The notes under the pieces: generated by a model | Told to the model about the DNA's origin: nothing | What the model saw: the letters and a program-made list of their open reading frames with translations, nothing else | Database searches by the model: none | Shown: positions 34,901 through 47,445 of the stretch, in pieces | How the letters are laid out: each line of letters starts with the position of its first letter | How positions within the stretch are numbered: the stretch's first letter is position 1 | Program-made: the position numbers and the translations under genes | NCBI RefSeq assembly: GCF_035046485.1 | Contig: NC_085138.1 | Span: forward strand, 329,464,129 to 329,528,128 | Length of the DNA: 64,000 nt | Direction: 5' to 3' | Origin: Aedes albopictus | Lineage: Eukaryota; Arthropoda; Insecta; Diptera; Culicidae

Positions 34901-35499
34901 TAGCGATGTTGCACTGCTGTAAACTAGAAGCGATATTGATTGCTGTTTTTTCAGCCTTCTTCCTTCCAATAAATAAACACAACATTACTTTTACACACGT
35001 ACCTTATCGGATAACTGTTCGGAGATGCTAGGCCACACCATCGTCGTCCCGTGGAGTCTGAGCCTCGGCATTTCAGACACAAAAAGATCAGTCAACAGAG
35101 GGAAGCATCATTGGTGAGGACAGTGTGTTAATCGTAAGTACGTGAAGACTTAGCCAATATACCAATCGTAACGCATAATGTCAGGGTGCTTGAAGTTTGT
35201 AGTCGAAACTTCACTGCATTAATATGGTCCATGGGCGTAGCCAGCGGGTAGCGTGAACCCTCCCTGGCCACAATAAATTTATTTCCAATTAAAGCCAACT
35301 TAAGATTATCAGAGTTCCAGAAAAAAATCAATAATATTATCAACATAATTATCAAACTTTATCTTTTCGAGAACCACAATAAATTTCGCCAACTATTTCT
35401 TTGATAGCACCACTTCAATCTACCAATTAACAAGCTTGGTTGCAAAGCTGAATTTTGTAATTATTATTCATGGAAAGAGAACTTTCTTGAACCAAATGC
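31950..35499. other. Largely unassigned DNA; one small palindromic MITE
   Basis: No gene I can support. At 32451-32589 a roughly 140-base palindrome (CCAGTAATCGTA... / ...TACGATCACTGG, shared AAGATGTT, ATATGCGTGCAT) looks like a MITE. 34850-34880 is CAG-rich. Base composition from 32600 to 35000 is a little richer in GC than the surrounding repeats, so this may be single-copy intergenic or intronic sequence. Confidence 0.4.
32451..32589. mobile_element. About 140-bp palindromic MITE
   Basis: Inverted arms of about 60 bases with ends CCAGTRATCGTA. No coding sequence. Confidence 0.65.
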
Positions 35500-35878
35500 T
35501 GCTATGATTCAGGGATTCCTCCCACGATTCCTTCAGAAATTTTTAGAGATACTTCTGCATGAATGCATCGACAATTCCTTCAGGAATTTTCCCATAGTGT
35601 TCCTCAAGGATTCCAATATGGGTTCCTCCAGAGATTCCTTTAGGGATTTTCCAGACATTAATCTGGGAATTTTCCTGGGATATCTTCAGAGCTTCTTTGT
35701 TCCAATGCCTTATTTAGAGGACTCCTTCAGGTATTTCTGCAGGAATTCTTTCAAAGATTTCTTCAGAGCTTTCTCCGTATATTCCTTCAAAAATTCTGTT
35801 AGAGTTTGTTCCAATAATTCCATCTGGAATTATTCAAAGTATTTCTGCAGGAATTTCTTCCAGGATTTTTTTTTTTAA
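35500..35878. repeat. GGAATTCC-type array, segment
   Basis: Degenerate 12-bp-period 'gattccttcaggaattt' repeat. It resumes at 37620 after the Penelope fragment and the (TATTTA)n run. Confidence 0.7.
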
Positions 35879-35889
35879 TTAATTATTTC

Positions 35890-36050
35890 AGGTGATTTTC
35901 GAACGGAATACTACTAGTATACAGATGCTGGCTTTCTCGGTCTAGGGTCAATCTAAACGGCTAGTTTTGGATTACCCGACGTTTCGGCCGGCTTGATTTG
36001 GCCTTTATCAAGGGAAAAACTAAAAGCATTACACATTTAGTATACTTTAA
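35890..36050 (-). mobile_element. Penelope-like terminal-repeat fragment
   Basis: Contains CCCGACGTTTCGGCCGGC, then GGCC-TTTATCAAGGG (35974-36020). On the minus strand this reads CTTGATAAAGGCC, loop, GGCCGAAACGTCGGG. The same arrangement occurs in the terminal repeats of the Penelope-like element at 49783-51058. No coding part remains. Confidence 0.5.
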
Positions 36051-36118
36051 CTTTGAACATCGATTACTTGTACCTACTCAGTCAACCGTCCAGAAATGTC
36101 AACATCGATTATAATAAT

Positions 36119-37614
36119 TATTTATATTTATATTTATATTTATATTTATATTTATATTTATATTTATATTTATATTTATATTTATATTTATATTTATATT
36201 TATATTTATATTTATATTTATATTTATATTTATATTTATATTTATATTTATATTTATATTTATATTTATATTTATATTTATATTTATATTTATATTTATA
36301 TTTATATTTATATTTATATTTATATTTATATTTATATTTATATTTATATTTATATTTATATTTATATTTATATTTATATTTATATTTATATTTATATTTA
36401 TATTTATATTTATATTTATATTTATATTTATATTTATATTTATATTTATATTTATATTTATATTTATATTTATATTTATATTTATATTTATATTTATATT
36501 TATATTTATATTTATATTTATATTTATATTTATATTTATATTTATATTTATATTTATATTTATATTTATATTTATATTTATATTTATATTTATATTTATA
36601 TTTATATTTATATTTATATTTATATTTATATTTATATTTATATTTATATTTATATTTATATTTATATTTATATTTATATTTATATTTATATTTATATTTA
36701 TATTTATATTTATATTTATATTTATATTTATATTTATATTTATATTTATATTTATATTTATATTTATATTTATATTTATATTTATATTTATATTTATATT
36801 TATATTTATATTTATATTTATATTTATATTTATATTTATATTTATATTTATATTTATATTTATATTTATATTTATATTTATATTTATATTTATATTTATA
36901 TTTATATTTATATTTATATTTATATTTATATTTATATTTATATTTATATTTATATTTATATTTATATTTATATTTATATTTATATTTATATTTATATTTA
37001 TATTTATATTTATATTTATATTTATATTTATATTTATATTTATATTTATATTTATATTTATATTTATATTTATATTTATATTTATATTTATATTTATATT
37101 TATATTTATATTTATATTTATATTTATATTTATATTTATATTTATATTTATATTTATATTTATATTTATATTTATATTTATATTTATATTTATATTTATA
37201 TTTATATTTATATTTATATTTATATTTATATTTATATTTATATTTATATTTATATTTATATTTATATTTATATTTATATTTATATTTATATTTATATTTA
37301 TATTTATATTTATATTTATATTTATATTTATATTTATATTTATATTTATATTTATATTTATATTTATATTTATATTTATATTTATATTTATATTTATATT
37401 TATATTTATATTTATATTTATATTTATATTTATATTTATATTTATATTTATATTTATATTTATATTTATATTTATATTTATATTTATATTTATATTTATA
37501 TTTATATTTATATTTATATTTATATTTATATTTATATTTATATTTATATTTATATTTATATTTATATTTATATTTATATTTATATTTATATTTATATTTA
37601 TATTTATATTTATA
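36119..37614. repeat. Perfect (TATTTA)n, about 249 units
   Basis: Roughly 1.5 kb of an uninterrupted hexanucleotide, with no deviation that I can see. The 520-534-codon open frames (Leu-Tyr, Ile-Tyr, Ile-Asn repeats) are artefacts. Such purity implies recent expansion, or an assembler extending a repeat. Confidence 0.97.
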
Positions 37615-37619
37615 ATTAT

Positions 37620-39665
37620 TTCAGATTTTTTTCCAGGGATTCCTACAAAAAAAATCTTCCAGGACTTTGTTAAGAAAGCTTTACTAGTATCTCTAAGGAA
37701 CAAATCATGGAATTGCTTCCGGAATTCCTCATGTGGTTTTCTTCAAGAATTCCTCCAATGAATCCAATTTACTCGCGAATTCCGTCAGTGGTTGTTTCAG
37801 AAGTAATATCAAGTACTATATTAAAAGTTCACTCAAGGATTCCTCCAGGAATCATTTAGAAATTCCTCCTGAAATTGTTTCAGCGATTTCACCTGGAATT
37901 AATCCAGGACTTTATCCGTATTTTTTTTTGAGGATTCATTTAGGAACTTCTGCAGGGGCTGTGTCCGGGTTTCCTTCTGGGGCTTCTTCCGGAACTGCTA
38001 TAGGGATTCCCCCCTGAACTCTTCTTAGGATTCTTTAGGATTTCTTCCTTTACGAATACCTCCAGGGCTTCCACCTGAAATTTCTGCAGGAATTTCTCCT
38101 GGCATTTTGGAAAAGATATCTTCAGGAATTCCTCTAGAGATTCCTCTAGGAGTTGCGCCAGAGATTTCTCCAGAGATTCTTCCAGGAATTCCTCAAGAGA
38201 TTTCTCTAGGGATTCTTTCAGGAATTCTTCTGGACATTCCTCCAGGATTTAGTTCAGGAATTTCTCCATGGACTCCCCCAGGAATTTCTCCGGGAATATC
38301 TCCAGGAATTTATCCAGGAATTGATTCAGAATTCAGAATTTCTACAGCAATTCTTCCAGAATTTTCAAGAAAATCTTCAGGGATTCCTTCAGAAGCTCTT
38401 CCACGATTATTTCCCGGATTTCCTCAAGTGATTTTTCCAGGGATAACTCCGGAAATTCCTTCAGAGATTCCTTCAGGAATTGCTTTAGGGATTCCTCCAC
38501 AAATTCATCCTTGAGTTCCCCTGGGAATTCCTCCGGGAGTTCCTCAAAGAATTTCACCAGGGATTTTTCCAGGGATTCTTCCAGAGATTCTTCCAGGAAT
38601 TTTTCAGGGATTCATCTAGGGCTTCCTCAAGAAATTCCTTCCAGGATTCCTCCAGTTTTTTTTTCAGGGATTATTTTAGGTATTCTCCCAGGGATTTCAC
38701 CAAGAATTTTTCCAGGAATTGCTCCATGCATTCCTTCAGGAATTCTTCCAGGCTTTCTTCCAGGAATTATTACAAAAAATCTTCCACAGGTTCCTCCAGA
38801 AATTGCTTCAGGAATTCTTCCAGATATTCCTTCAAGAATTGCTTCAGGGGTTTCTTCGTGAATTTCTTCTGGGATTCCTGCAGGACTTCCTCCAGAAATT
38901 GTACCAAGCACTCTTCTCCAGAAATTACGCTAGAAAAACCTTCAGGGCTCACTCAAGGATTTTCTTCAGAAATTTATCCAGGCTTTTCTCACAAAGCTCC
39001 TCTAGGGGTTCCTCCAGATTTTTTTTCCCAAGAATTCATCCATTGATTCCTCCGGAAATTCATCTAGAAATTTTTCCAGGGATGCCTTCAGACATTCTTC
39101 CATGTATTGCTCCAGAGGTTCCTCCAAGAATTCCTATAGGGATTTCTCTCGGAATTGCTGCAGCATTTCCTTCTGGAACTCCTCCTAGGATTGCGCCAGG
39201 AATTTGTGCAAAAGCTCCTCCAGGCATTTCTCTAGGATTTTCGCCAGGAATTGCTTCAGGGATTCCTCCAGGATATCCTTCAGAGATTTCTCCAAAAGTT
39301 CTTCCAGGGATTCCTCCCGGAATTCTGCCAGAATTTACTTCAGAGATTCCTTCTCAAAGTTCTCCAGGAATTTCTCAAGAGTTTTTTTTTCAGAAATATA
39401 TCCAGGGATTCCTTTTGGGTTTCCTTCAGGAATTTTACCAGAAGCTCCTTAAAGAATTTCTCTAAGATTTCCTCCAGAGATTATTCCATAAATTGTTTCA
39501 GAGATTTTTCCAGGGTTTCCTCCATGAATTGTTTTTGAAATTCCTGCAGGGATACCTTCAGAAATTTCTATGGAAATTCCTCCAGGAATGCTTCCGATTT
39601 GGTCCAGGAATGATTGCAGAGAATGTTCCTGGGATTTCTACAAGAATTCCTCCAGATATACGAAT
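37620..39665. repeat. GGAATTCC-type array, best-preserved segment
   Basis: Two kilobases of 12-base units such as CCAGGAATTCCT, CCAGAGATTCTT and CAAGAGATTTCT. Because 12 is divisible by three, whole frames stay open (for example 38107-38514 and 38719-39465) and translate as Gly-Ile-Ser/Pro-Pro repeats. I do not consider these genes. Confidence 0.8.
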
Positions 39666-39669
39666 ATAT

Positions 39670-40330
39670 AAAATTTTTGTCTTCAGCAGAGTTGACTAGG
39701 ACATCAAGTGCTATTCGATACTGAACTAGTTGGTTCTAGGTTTATCCGTTAGCTGGCGCAACTGGGCTCTCAAAAATCTGAACTTCTGTATCTCGAGAAT
39801 CAAACTACATAGAAGAATTTCGCCTTCGACAAAGTTGATCAGGACATCAAGAGCTACCCGATAGCGCACTACTTGGTTCAAGGTATATCCGCTAAGTGGC
39901 GTTAGTGAGCCCTACAAATTCCAGCCCTACAAATTCAGACTACATAGAAAAATTTCGTCTTCGGTAAGGTCGATCAGAACATTACAAGCTCTCCGATAGT
40001 GAGCTAGTTGGTTAATGATTTATCCGCTAAGTAGCGTGAGTTTTAGAAATTCTTAGCTGCTGAATCTCGAAAATCAGGCTTCAGGCAGAAAAATTTCGTC
40101 TTCAGCAAAGTTGATCAGTACATCAAGAGCTAACGGATAGTGAACTAGTTGGTTCCGCTTTTATCCGGTAGGTTGTGCTAGTGAGTTCTGAAAATTCTGA
40201 ACGTCTGTATCTCGAGAATCCGACTACATAGAAACATTTTGACTTCGACAAGGTCGATCAGGACATCAAGAGCTATCTGATAGTGAATGATAGTGGCGCA
40301 AGTGGGCTCTACAAGTTCTGGACTAATATT
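39670..40330. repeat. 140-bp minisatellite, five units
   Basis: The landmark 'aaagttgatcaggacatcaag' recurs near 39689, 39831, 39965, 40106 and 40250. Each unit also holds 'tgaactagttggtt', 'tttatccgctaagtggcg' and 'tctgtatctcgagaat'. A stray partial unit lies near 41215-41260. Confidence 0.8.
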
Positions 40331-41554
40331 GGTAAAGTAGTTTTTACGATAAAATAGAACTGCATGGCTACTGATTGATAACAAAACCAGCAAGGTATCA
40401 AACAGCCGTCTTATTTCATATTGATAGATAAATGTAATATTGAACAAAATATAGTATAGTATAATTAGTCATCAACTTGAACTCAATGATAACGTAATTT
40501 TCGATAACGTGCTATGTGCTATCAATTTGTTATCTTTACTCGGGTTCATTGTGACTCTCATCACAAAGGCATTCGTTTGGCTCGAACGTACCTCTAGAGC
40601 CGACCTACTGATTGGTCGGCTTCATGCAAAGTAGCTGTAGATGGATAAATTTAATGTAATTTGATCAATTACCGCCCAGCAATTTGGTTAGAGACCAGCA
40701 GACTTGAATGCCCAATGTTCTATTCACAGATTAGTAATTTTAGCTAATGCCGTGGAAAATGAAGCATGTTGCACCGTCTTCCATTCTCCTCTCTTTTTCG
40801 TGCTCGTTCAGGAGAGTTGTTATCCTATGATGAACTGGTTGGTTTTAGGTTAGCCCGTCAGGCTATTACAATGATTCATAATGTTGCCGAGGGAGAATTT
40901 TACTGGAGTTCTTTGGGCAAATGGAGCACACTGGTGGTAGCTTGAATCAGCTAAATAGTTTGTTTCATTTTATTGTTCATTTTTCTTTTTAAAACACTTA
41001 AAATTCTTCTGCCACTTGACAATAATAATTATCTGCTTCGGTTCAACCCGGATCTAGTGTCCTTTTATAACATATTCTATTAAACTTACTGTGATCGACT
41101 GGTAATCAACGCACTTGATACTATCGCTACTTCCTACTCGTTTCATTTGTATCACCTACAGTGAAGCTAATAGCATATGACTACTCTCACTGTTTGCGCA
41201 ATACATAGAAATTTTGAACTTGTGCATCTCGAGAACAGAACTACCTACATAAAGGCCTCTGTTCCATATAACCACAGCTGTAAATTACGTGAGCTGGAAA
41301 TACGATCACGCATCATCAGCGGAAATCGTTTCTACTATGGTTTCTAATAAGGTAGTCCTTCATACAATGAAACATAATCCAAGCTCAAAGAACACTTGCA
41401 AACATTTGGAGTTTACGAATGACGAGTGCTAAGGATAATCTTTGTCACTGTACAAGATAACGGTTTGTGGTTGCAGAGGGTGAGCCACGTGTTCGCCAAA
41501 GCCGGAAGGATACGGTGGGCAGGATATACTACAGGAATGCCGAATATCAACTTT
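40331..41554. other. No gene seen
   Basis: AT-rich sequence with remnants of the preceding minisatellite near 40830 and 41215. No supported coding, RNA or transposon feature. Confidence 0.4.
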
Positions 41555-42800
41555 TCTATATAAATAAAAATGGAATGGTGTTTGTATGTCACGAATAGGC
41601 TCGGGAACGGGTCAACAGATCGACATGATTCTTTCACTGTTGCATTCCGCCGGGGCTCCGACGTGTTCGTACCGTAAAATGGGGTAACTTTGATAGTTTT
41701 TCAGCGAATTTTCTCAATATTTTTACATGTAACAATATTTCCCAGAGTTTTATATTTTTAAAACAAGTACTGGGGTATCAGTTATCAATTGCAATTAAAA
41801 GATTCGATAATCTGAAATATTTTGGGTAATTTTTAGTTTTTCATATAACCGAAAATCAGATTTTTATTTTGGGGTAACTTTGATAATGCCCTAAAAAACA
41901 CATCAAATCTCAAAAAATAATCACAGATTGAAATCTTAGGAGTATGAACATGATGAGAGAAGGCTTGTGGGATATATCAGATAGAATTTTTATATCAAAG
42001 CATTGTTTTTTACTAAATTCTACATATAAAAATGAGTTTGTAGAGTATTGAGTGCAAAACACAATAAATTTAGCTATCAAAAATCATTATCTTTGTAATA
42101 ATAAATGCTTAATGGTACATCAACATATGATTACATGCTATTCATGGTAAGTTTTCTTTTTTGGGTAGTTTTTAAATGTTTTATTAACCAGTTTTAAACA
42201 ACACATATTTATCTACATGAAATTACGAGGGCATTGCATACTTTTAGGCGTTTATCAATGTATGAAGATTTATATCCCAATTTACAAAATTGCTTTCATT
42301 TCGTAAAAACACACTTCGTTAAGACATTCAAGGCCAGATTTGGAATCTACTATGATGAATCTATCTAGAATAAGAGTCCATTCATTGAAAAAATAGTAGT
42401 AACGAAGTCGTATAGCAGATTGTTTGAAGGGGTTGATAAGAGACAAAAATATCAACAATTTTTATTTTTTGTCCAAAAAGTTGTATATAAACTAGATTTT
42501 GATGAAAATACGTCTAAAATGAACTTTCATATGCATAGAATGGATTAACGTTTGCCTTTTTCTTAACTGGTTGAAGGAATCATAGTAATAACATAAATTA
42601 TACAATGCCTATCGCACTATCAAAGTTACCCGCATTATCAAAGATACCCCGTTTTACGGTACGAAAAAATAGTTAGGGAAATCGACCCGGATCACACCGA
42701 AAACGAGAAAGATTGAAATTCCGTTTTACGGGGCATTTTTCTACAGAGCTGTATGTCAAAAAACAACGTTTCCCGGGACAGCTGGTTTTATATAGAAATT
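41555..42800 (+). mobile_element. Helitron-like fragment, split by a MITE
   Basis: Begins TCTATATAAATAAAAATGG followed by GTTTGTATGTCACG and GGGAACGGGTCAACAGATCG, a 5' end style I associate with insect non-autonomous Helitrons. It continues after the MITE as CGAAAAAATAGTTAGGG and runs to CCCGGGACAGCTGGT near 42785, where the expected CTRR end would be CTAG. This is recognition from memory and the 3' end is imperfect. Confidence 0.4.
41672..42659. mobile_element. 988-bp TA-flanked MITE
   Basis: Ends CCGTAAAATGGGGTAACTTT and its inverse ending CCCCGTTTTACGG, with TA on both sides (41670-41671, 42660-42661). A second AACTTTGATA/TATCAAAGTTA pair lies just inside. AT-rich centre without ORF. Tc1/mariner-type by its TA target. 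Confidence 0.8.
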
Positions 42801-43920
42801 ATTAGAATGATGCAAATTGGAATGCCTCAAAACTGTTGAAAACTATCCATTGATGAACTAATAGTAGATTTGTTTGAGTTATTACAAATGTTAACCCTTT
42901 CTAGAACATTTCAAACTGTATTTTTTTTTATTAGGGGAATATCAACTATTCCTTGCATCATGATCAGTCATCTAAAATAGATTTACAAAGCTCATAGAAA
43001 TAAGGTGACTGCGCAAAAAAAAAATAGAAATATAATTTTTCAACGTTTCACGTGCATATGCCCCACTGTGTATTTAAACGAAAATTTCACCGTAGATTTT
43101 CGTGTAAATGGCTACAATAACTTGCTTTTATGTGGTAGAGGTACTTCAGAAAAAAATAGACATCTACTGGGATTGTGGCATAATTTGGGCGTTAATGGAT
43201 TAATCCGGCCAGGAAGTGTTCTGGTCGGTGTGTCGTCGGGTGGTTAAGTTCGGCGTAGATCTTCGGCTGGCTGGACACTCTAGCTCCCCACGGCTTGGAT
43301 GGGCCTCGGTTGACGTCTCACAGAGTGCTCGGTCCGAGAAGTGTCTTCCAGAATATTTTCGGAGCTCGTACCACGACTAGCCCCTCTTTTTCGATTCACC
43401 TCATTCCCTTTCTTTCTCTACTCTTCGCTCTCTCATCGTCCCACAGCTTCGCAGTTTCGCCCCGGATATTCAATTGCCATCGTTGACTTCGCCCAAATGG
43501 GTAGAGTTGTGAGCCGGGTGGTGTTAGTCATGAGTCATGACATTCTTATATGGATGTACTCCATGCATAGCCTAACTGTATTTCTGTTTTTTTTTTCTGG
43601 TGCATGATAACTGGTTGGCTATTGTTGATGATTTCGGTAACATTCCTCTTACAAAATATACCCTATATTGCATGGGTTTAGAACATAAAACAGCATTAAA
43701 CAGCCGAAATCTTGAATTTTAAGCCGCCATCTTGGGTTGTAGCTTGCCTCCTTGAATATTCTGGTCGCCATTTTTGGACTCCAGACTTCTTCCCCATACC
43801 AAATATACTCCATATTGTAGGGTTTTCTGGAATTTCTGGTCTCTTGTGTTGATTTCCGCACAAAACTCTTCAACCATGTTAAGCGTTACAGGAATCGCCG
43901 CAGTTTGTTATGTCGCTTTA
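42801..43920. other. Unassigned; GC-richer block 43190-43530
   Basis: A GC-richer stretch (43190-43530) stands out from AT-rich surroundings and may be a retroelement untranslated region, but no diagnostic motif is present. No gene supported. Confidence 0.3.
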
Positions 43921-43924
43921 TGGG

Positions 43925-44213
43925 CCTGTTCCAGTTCTACCGGTGCTGGTCTGGATCACTGAAATGACCACAACTCCAGAACGTCTTGACCGATCCGAAC
44001 CATTTTTAATAGCAAACAATTCGGTGAAATTCCGGTTCGATTCGAGCTATAATCCAAAAATCAGCTAATGGAAAGTGTCTTAAAATTGAGTGAACTTTTT
44101 TTGCGCACAGACATACATACATACACACATACGGTAAGCATCTAAATTTGTTGAAATAAGTTTTGAATGAATATATAGCCTTTTAGTACACTTTAGTGTA
44201 CGAAAAGGGCAAA
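43925..44213 (+). repeat. Truncated copy of the 150-bp-unit element terminal block
   Basis: Shares AACGTCTTGACCGATCCGAA, AATAGCAAACAAT, a CATA-rich run and the end 'agtacactttagtgtacgaaaaggc' with 19690-20030. The tandem units themselves are missing apart from a trace. Confidence 0.7.
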
Positions 44214-44219
44214 ATATGT

Positions 44220-45575
44220 ACCTGGAAATCCGGATTTTTTATTACGCACGGTGAATATTATCCCGATCGATTTCTGAATTGAATGAGCCAAACATTTAAA
44301 AAATCGGGTGAAATTTCACGGAGATATGATTATTTAAATTACATAGGTACACGGGTACTCTGCCGGCATTCTACGGGTTTTTTTTTTGCTGGCCACACAA
44401 CGAATAAATTCCCACCAAATTTTCCTCAAAGTCATAACCTAGGTTCGTCTCCAGCAGGGTATATGTACCATTCCTTGGTCTAATTTGCAAGCCGCCTTGA
44501 CAATTTTGACCATAACTCATGAATTAATAGCACTAGAAATAATATGTTGACCCTTTTACACACTCTAGGCAATGCATGTTTCACCAATTGGAAGTAAACT
44601 TACATAAATATTTAAGAATTTACTTAATTAAGCTGAAAAGATTCGATGCGATGGTTGCAACGTTGGCCTATGGTACAAAAATTGGCCTATTAGTGGATAC
44701 AACGTTGGCCTACTGCTTTCCATGCATTAGAACCACTAATTATCTTATTTTTTCAATATTTCTGCTGAAGTATTATCTCTGTTTGTTCACCAATCTTACT
44801 GTTATATTACATTTTCGGAGCCAAATTTTCAAAAAACTATAAATAAATCACTTTAACTAAAGTTCTTTCTTTATTTAGTAACGAAAACAACGCAACCCTA
44901 TTATTGTGTTATATTTTTACAGTCACCGCACACAAAATCTTTCTTCCTGTTCGTTCTTTCTGGTTCTTTCACAAGAAATGTTGTTGACGTCTTTTTATCG
45001 CTGTTTTCGACGTCACTTTACTTATGGGCCAAGATTTGGGTACATAGTAAAAAAAATGTCATCAATATTCGGCCCACATTTAATTTGTAAAATAGTTATT
45101 TTTCGTTGAAAACAAGTATACAAGATCAAAATAGCGTCTATGACCGTCGCATTAAATGTTCAGTTATCGAAAAGTCAATTCGAAATGTTCCAGAATCAGG
45201 CCATTTATGATCATGTGTATAGACTACCCACTAAGCCGAAGAACCATGGCGTCTACAATTTTAGCTAAACAAAGTGACATTTTCATTCAATTTTAATGCT
45301 TCAAAATGCTAAAATTGAAACGAAATGTTACACTTGTTTGGCGCATAGCTTTTCCGATCTCCAGTTATGCGTGTTTGTTTGAGTTTTTGGTTAACGTTAA
45401 GATAGGCCGAAAGGGGGGACTATGCCAACGAAGCATCCCGATACCCTATGTCTTTTGTAATTTCACAAGATTCCCCACAGGATTTTCATGCTAATCCCAA
45501 CAGACTTCATCATAACGTAAACTAAACCGCATGATGGTGTATAAATTTTCTCCAATCCCTGCATCCTGTACGTCA
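44220..45575. other. No feature recognised
   Basis: AT-rich sequence, no coding frame with conserved motifs, no inverted repeat noticed. Confidence 0.35.
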
Positions 45576-45579
45576 CGTA

Positions 45580-46487
45580 CAGTAGTGTATCAAGCAATTG
45601 TCCATACAGCAATTTTTTGGTAAAAATAATTTTTCATTCAAATGATCATAACTTTTTTATACATCAATCAAATACGCTAAAATTTTGATCAATCATGAAC
45701 CATGTATTAAAGCTCTATTGGTAAAATTTTGAGCGAGATCGAATATGTTTTCTGAAAGTTATAGAACTTTTAGAAAATCTTTTTTTTTGAATACATTTTT
45801 AAATTATTATATCTCAATATGTACTCGATGAAACTTTTTCAATTTTTTTTGATACAGTTTATACCAAAGGATTTCATATGCAGCTTCGTTTGAGGTTTTA
45901 TATTCACTACAAAAAATATGAAAAATTTGTATATGTTCAGAGTGACATATGGAAATTTATCATATTTAGATCAATAAAAGTGGCAAGTGTTTTCAACGTT
46001 TTGAAACTCTCTTAATGTAATATTTTTATACAGGACCTACTAAACTACATATGAATAGTAGGTCCTATGTATTTTTCGTTCAGTGAATGCACTTTTATTG
46101 GAAAACGTTTGGCAGATTATATGTGCAAAATATGGTAAATTTTTAAAAATCGTCAACTACATACGCACATTTTTCATATTTTTTGTAGTAAATATAAAAC
46201 CTCAAAAGTAGCTGCATATGGAAGCCTTAGGTATCAGGTGTAACCCAACAAAACTTGTAAAAGTTTCATCGAGTACATACTGAGATATGAAGTTTTAAAA
46301 ATGTATTCAAAAATCTTAAAAGTTTTTCTAAAAGTTCTATAACTTTCAGAAAACTTGTTCGATCTCGCTCAAAATTTTACCTAAGGAGCTTTAAAACGTA
46401 TACGTATATATAAAAAAGTGAAAAACATTTGAATGAAAAAATATTTTGACCGAAAAATTGCTGTACGGACAATTGTTTGATACACTG
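45580..46487. mobile_element. 908-bp TA-flanked long-inverted-repeat MITE
   Basis: Ends CAGTAGTGTATCAAGCAATT and CAATTGTTTGATACACTG, flanked by TA (45578-45579, 46488-46489). Arms of about 450 bases share TTTCTGAAAGTTATAGAAC, GAGCGAGATCGAA and CATCGAGTACATA in inverted order. CAGTG-type ends at TA suggest Tc1/mariner. Confidence 0.82.
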
Positions 46488-46588
46488 TATTTGTTGGGCT
46501 ATCACAAAACTGTCATACCTTTCAATAAACTGACTCATGGACATTTAAGGACTGTTCAATTTATAAAACGGACAACTTGCTTGTGTGA

Positions 46589-47445
46589 AACATACTGGAA
46601 AAACTTGTAATTAGAAGGCACGAAATGTTGCTAATTGACAAATTCTAATTACAAGTTTTTCCAGTATGTTTCAGACATACCAGCAAACCTGGTAATATGC
46701 CAGTAAAAAGGGCAATATGTATCATTGTACCCTTGCTTGCGTCACATGGCGCAGTTCGGTCGTCCGAGCGTCCGACCGTGCCGAGCTCTCGACTCATACT
46801 AATTAGACACCAGCAAAACAAACTGCCTGGTGGCTAGGTATGCGGAGTGCGAGAGTAAGTCTCGGCTTCATATAAATAATTCGCTCGCACTTGTCGTTAG
46901 TGGGCACAAACAGGAGTGTGTTGTAGATTGGCATCTACACCCTTAAATGAAACAACACAGCGCACGAGTAACTTTCACGCAGCGAGCAAAAAGACAAAAG
47001 AATTTTCACGCAGATTTGTGTAACACCGGATCAGCACATTTTTTGTGTTGATCCGGTGTTACACAAATCTGCGTGAAAATTCTTTTGTCTTTTCGGTCGC
47101 TGCGTGAAAGTTACTCGTTGCGCTGTGTACATCGAGTTCTGCGTGTAAGCCGAAAAGAGAGATGAGTTTGTGAAATAGGAGTGTTCACGGTGCGGCTTTG
47201 AAGTCAGTTTGGCTTTCTATTCCGCAGAACCAATACCTGTTCTGTGGCTTAGTTGGTTAAAGCGCCGGTCTAGCGAATACGGAGTCGTGGGTTCGAATCC
47301 CACCAGAACGATTTTTTTCACAAATTTCATCTCTCAATTTGTCAATTAGCAACATTTCGTGCCTTCTAATTACAAGTTTTTCCAGTATGTTTCAGACGTA
47401 CCAGCAAACCTGGTAATATGCCAGTAAAAAGGGCAATATGTATCA
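46589..47445 (+). mobile_element. Insertion with tRNA-like module and terminal repeats
   Basis: Exact 12-base duplication TTGCTTGTGTGA at 46577-46588 and 47446-47457. An about 85-base sequence (from TTCTAATTACAAGTTTTTCC to GGGCAATATGTATCA) is present near the left end (46643-46728) and again at the right end (47366-47447). An inverted copy of its start is at 46592-46616. The middle holds a palindrome (46950-47127, arms share TTTCACGCAGCGA and ACACCGGATCA), a TATAAATA-containing stretch (46875), and the tRNA-like sequence at 47238. Confidence 0.65.
47238..47310 (+). pseudogene. tRNA-Thr-like sequence with intact Pol III signals
   Basis: Acceptor TGTTCTG pairs with CAGAACG; D arm GCTT/AAGC; T arm GTGGG-TTCGAAT-CCCAC. 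A box TGGCTTAGTTGG and B box GGTTCGAATCC are perfect, and a T7 terminator follows at 47312-47318. The closest tRNA I know is Thr (AGU), but the anticodon reads AGC and the anticodon stem does not pair properly (only about three base pairs in a shifted register). It is therefore probably a pseudogene or the promoter of the surrounding mobile element. Transcription by Pol III is plausible; function as a tRNA is doubtful. Confidence 0.65.

Noticed and set aside
36053..37703. ORFs of 520-534 codons on both strands
   Set aside because: Pure translations of the (TATTTA)n repeat; a period of six keeps every frame without stops open.
38107..39538. ORFs of up to 248 codons rich in Gly-Ile-Pro
   Set aside because: Translations of the 12-bp-period GGAATTCC array, with no domain and equal openness in overlapping frames.
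43295..43607. Ser/Phe-rich short ORFs in the GC-richer block
   Set aside because: Pyrimidine-rich DNA gives such frames by chance; no conserved motif or splice site supports a gene.
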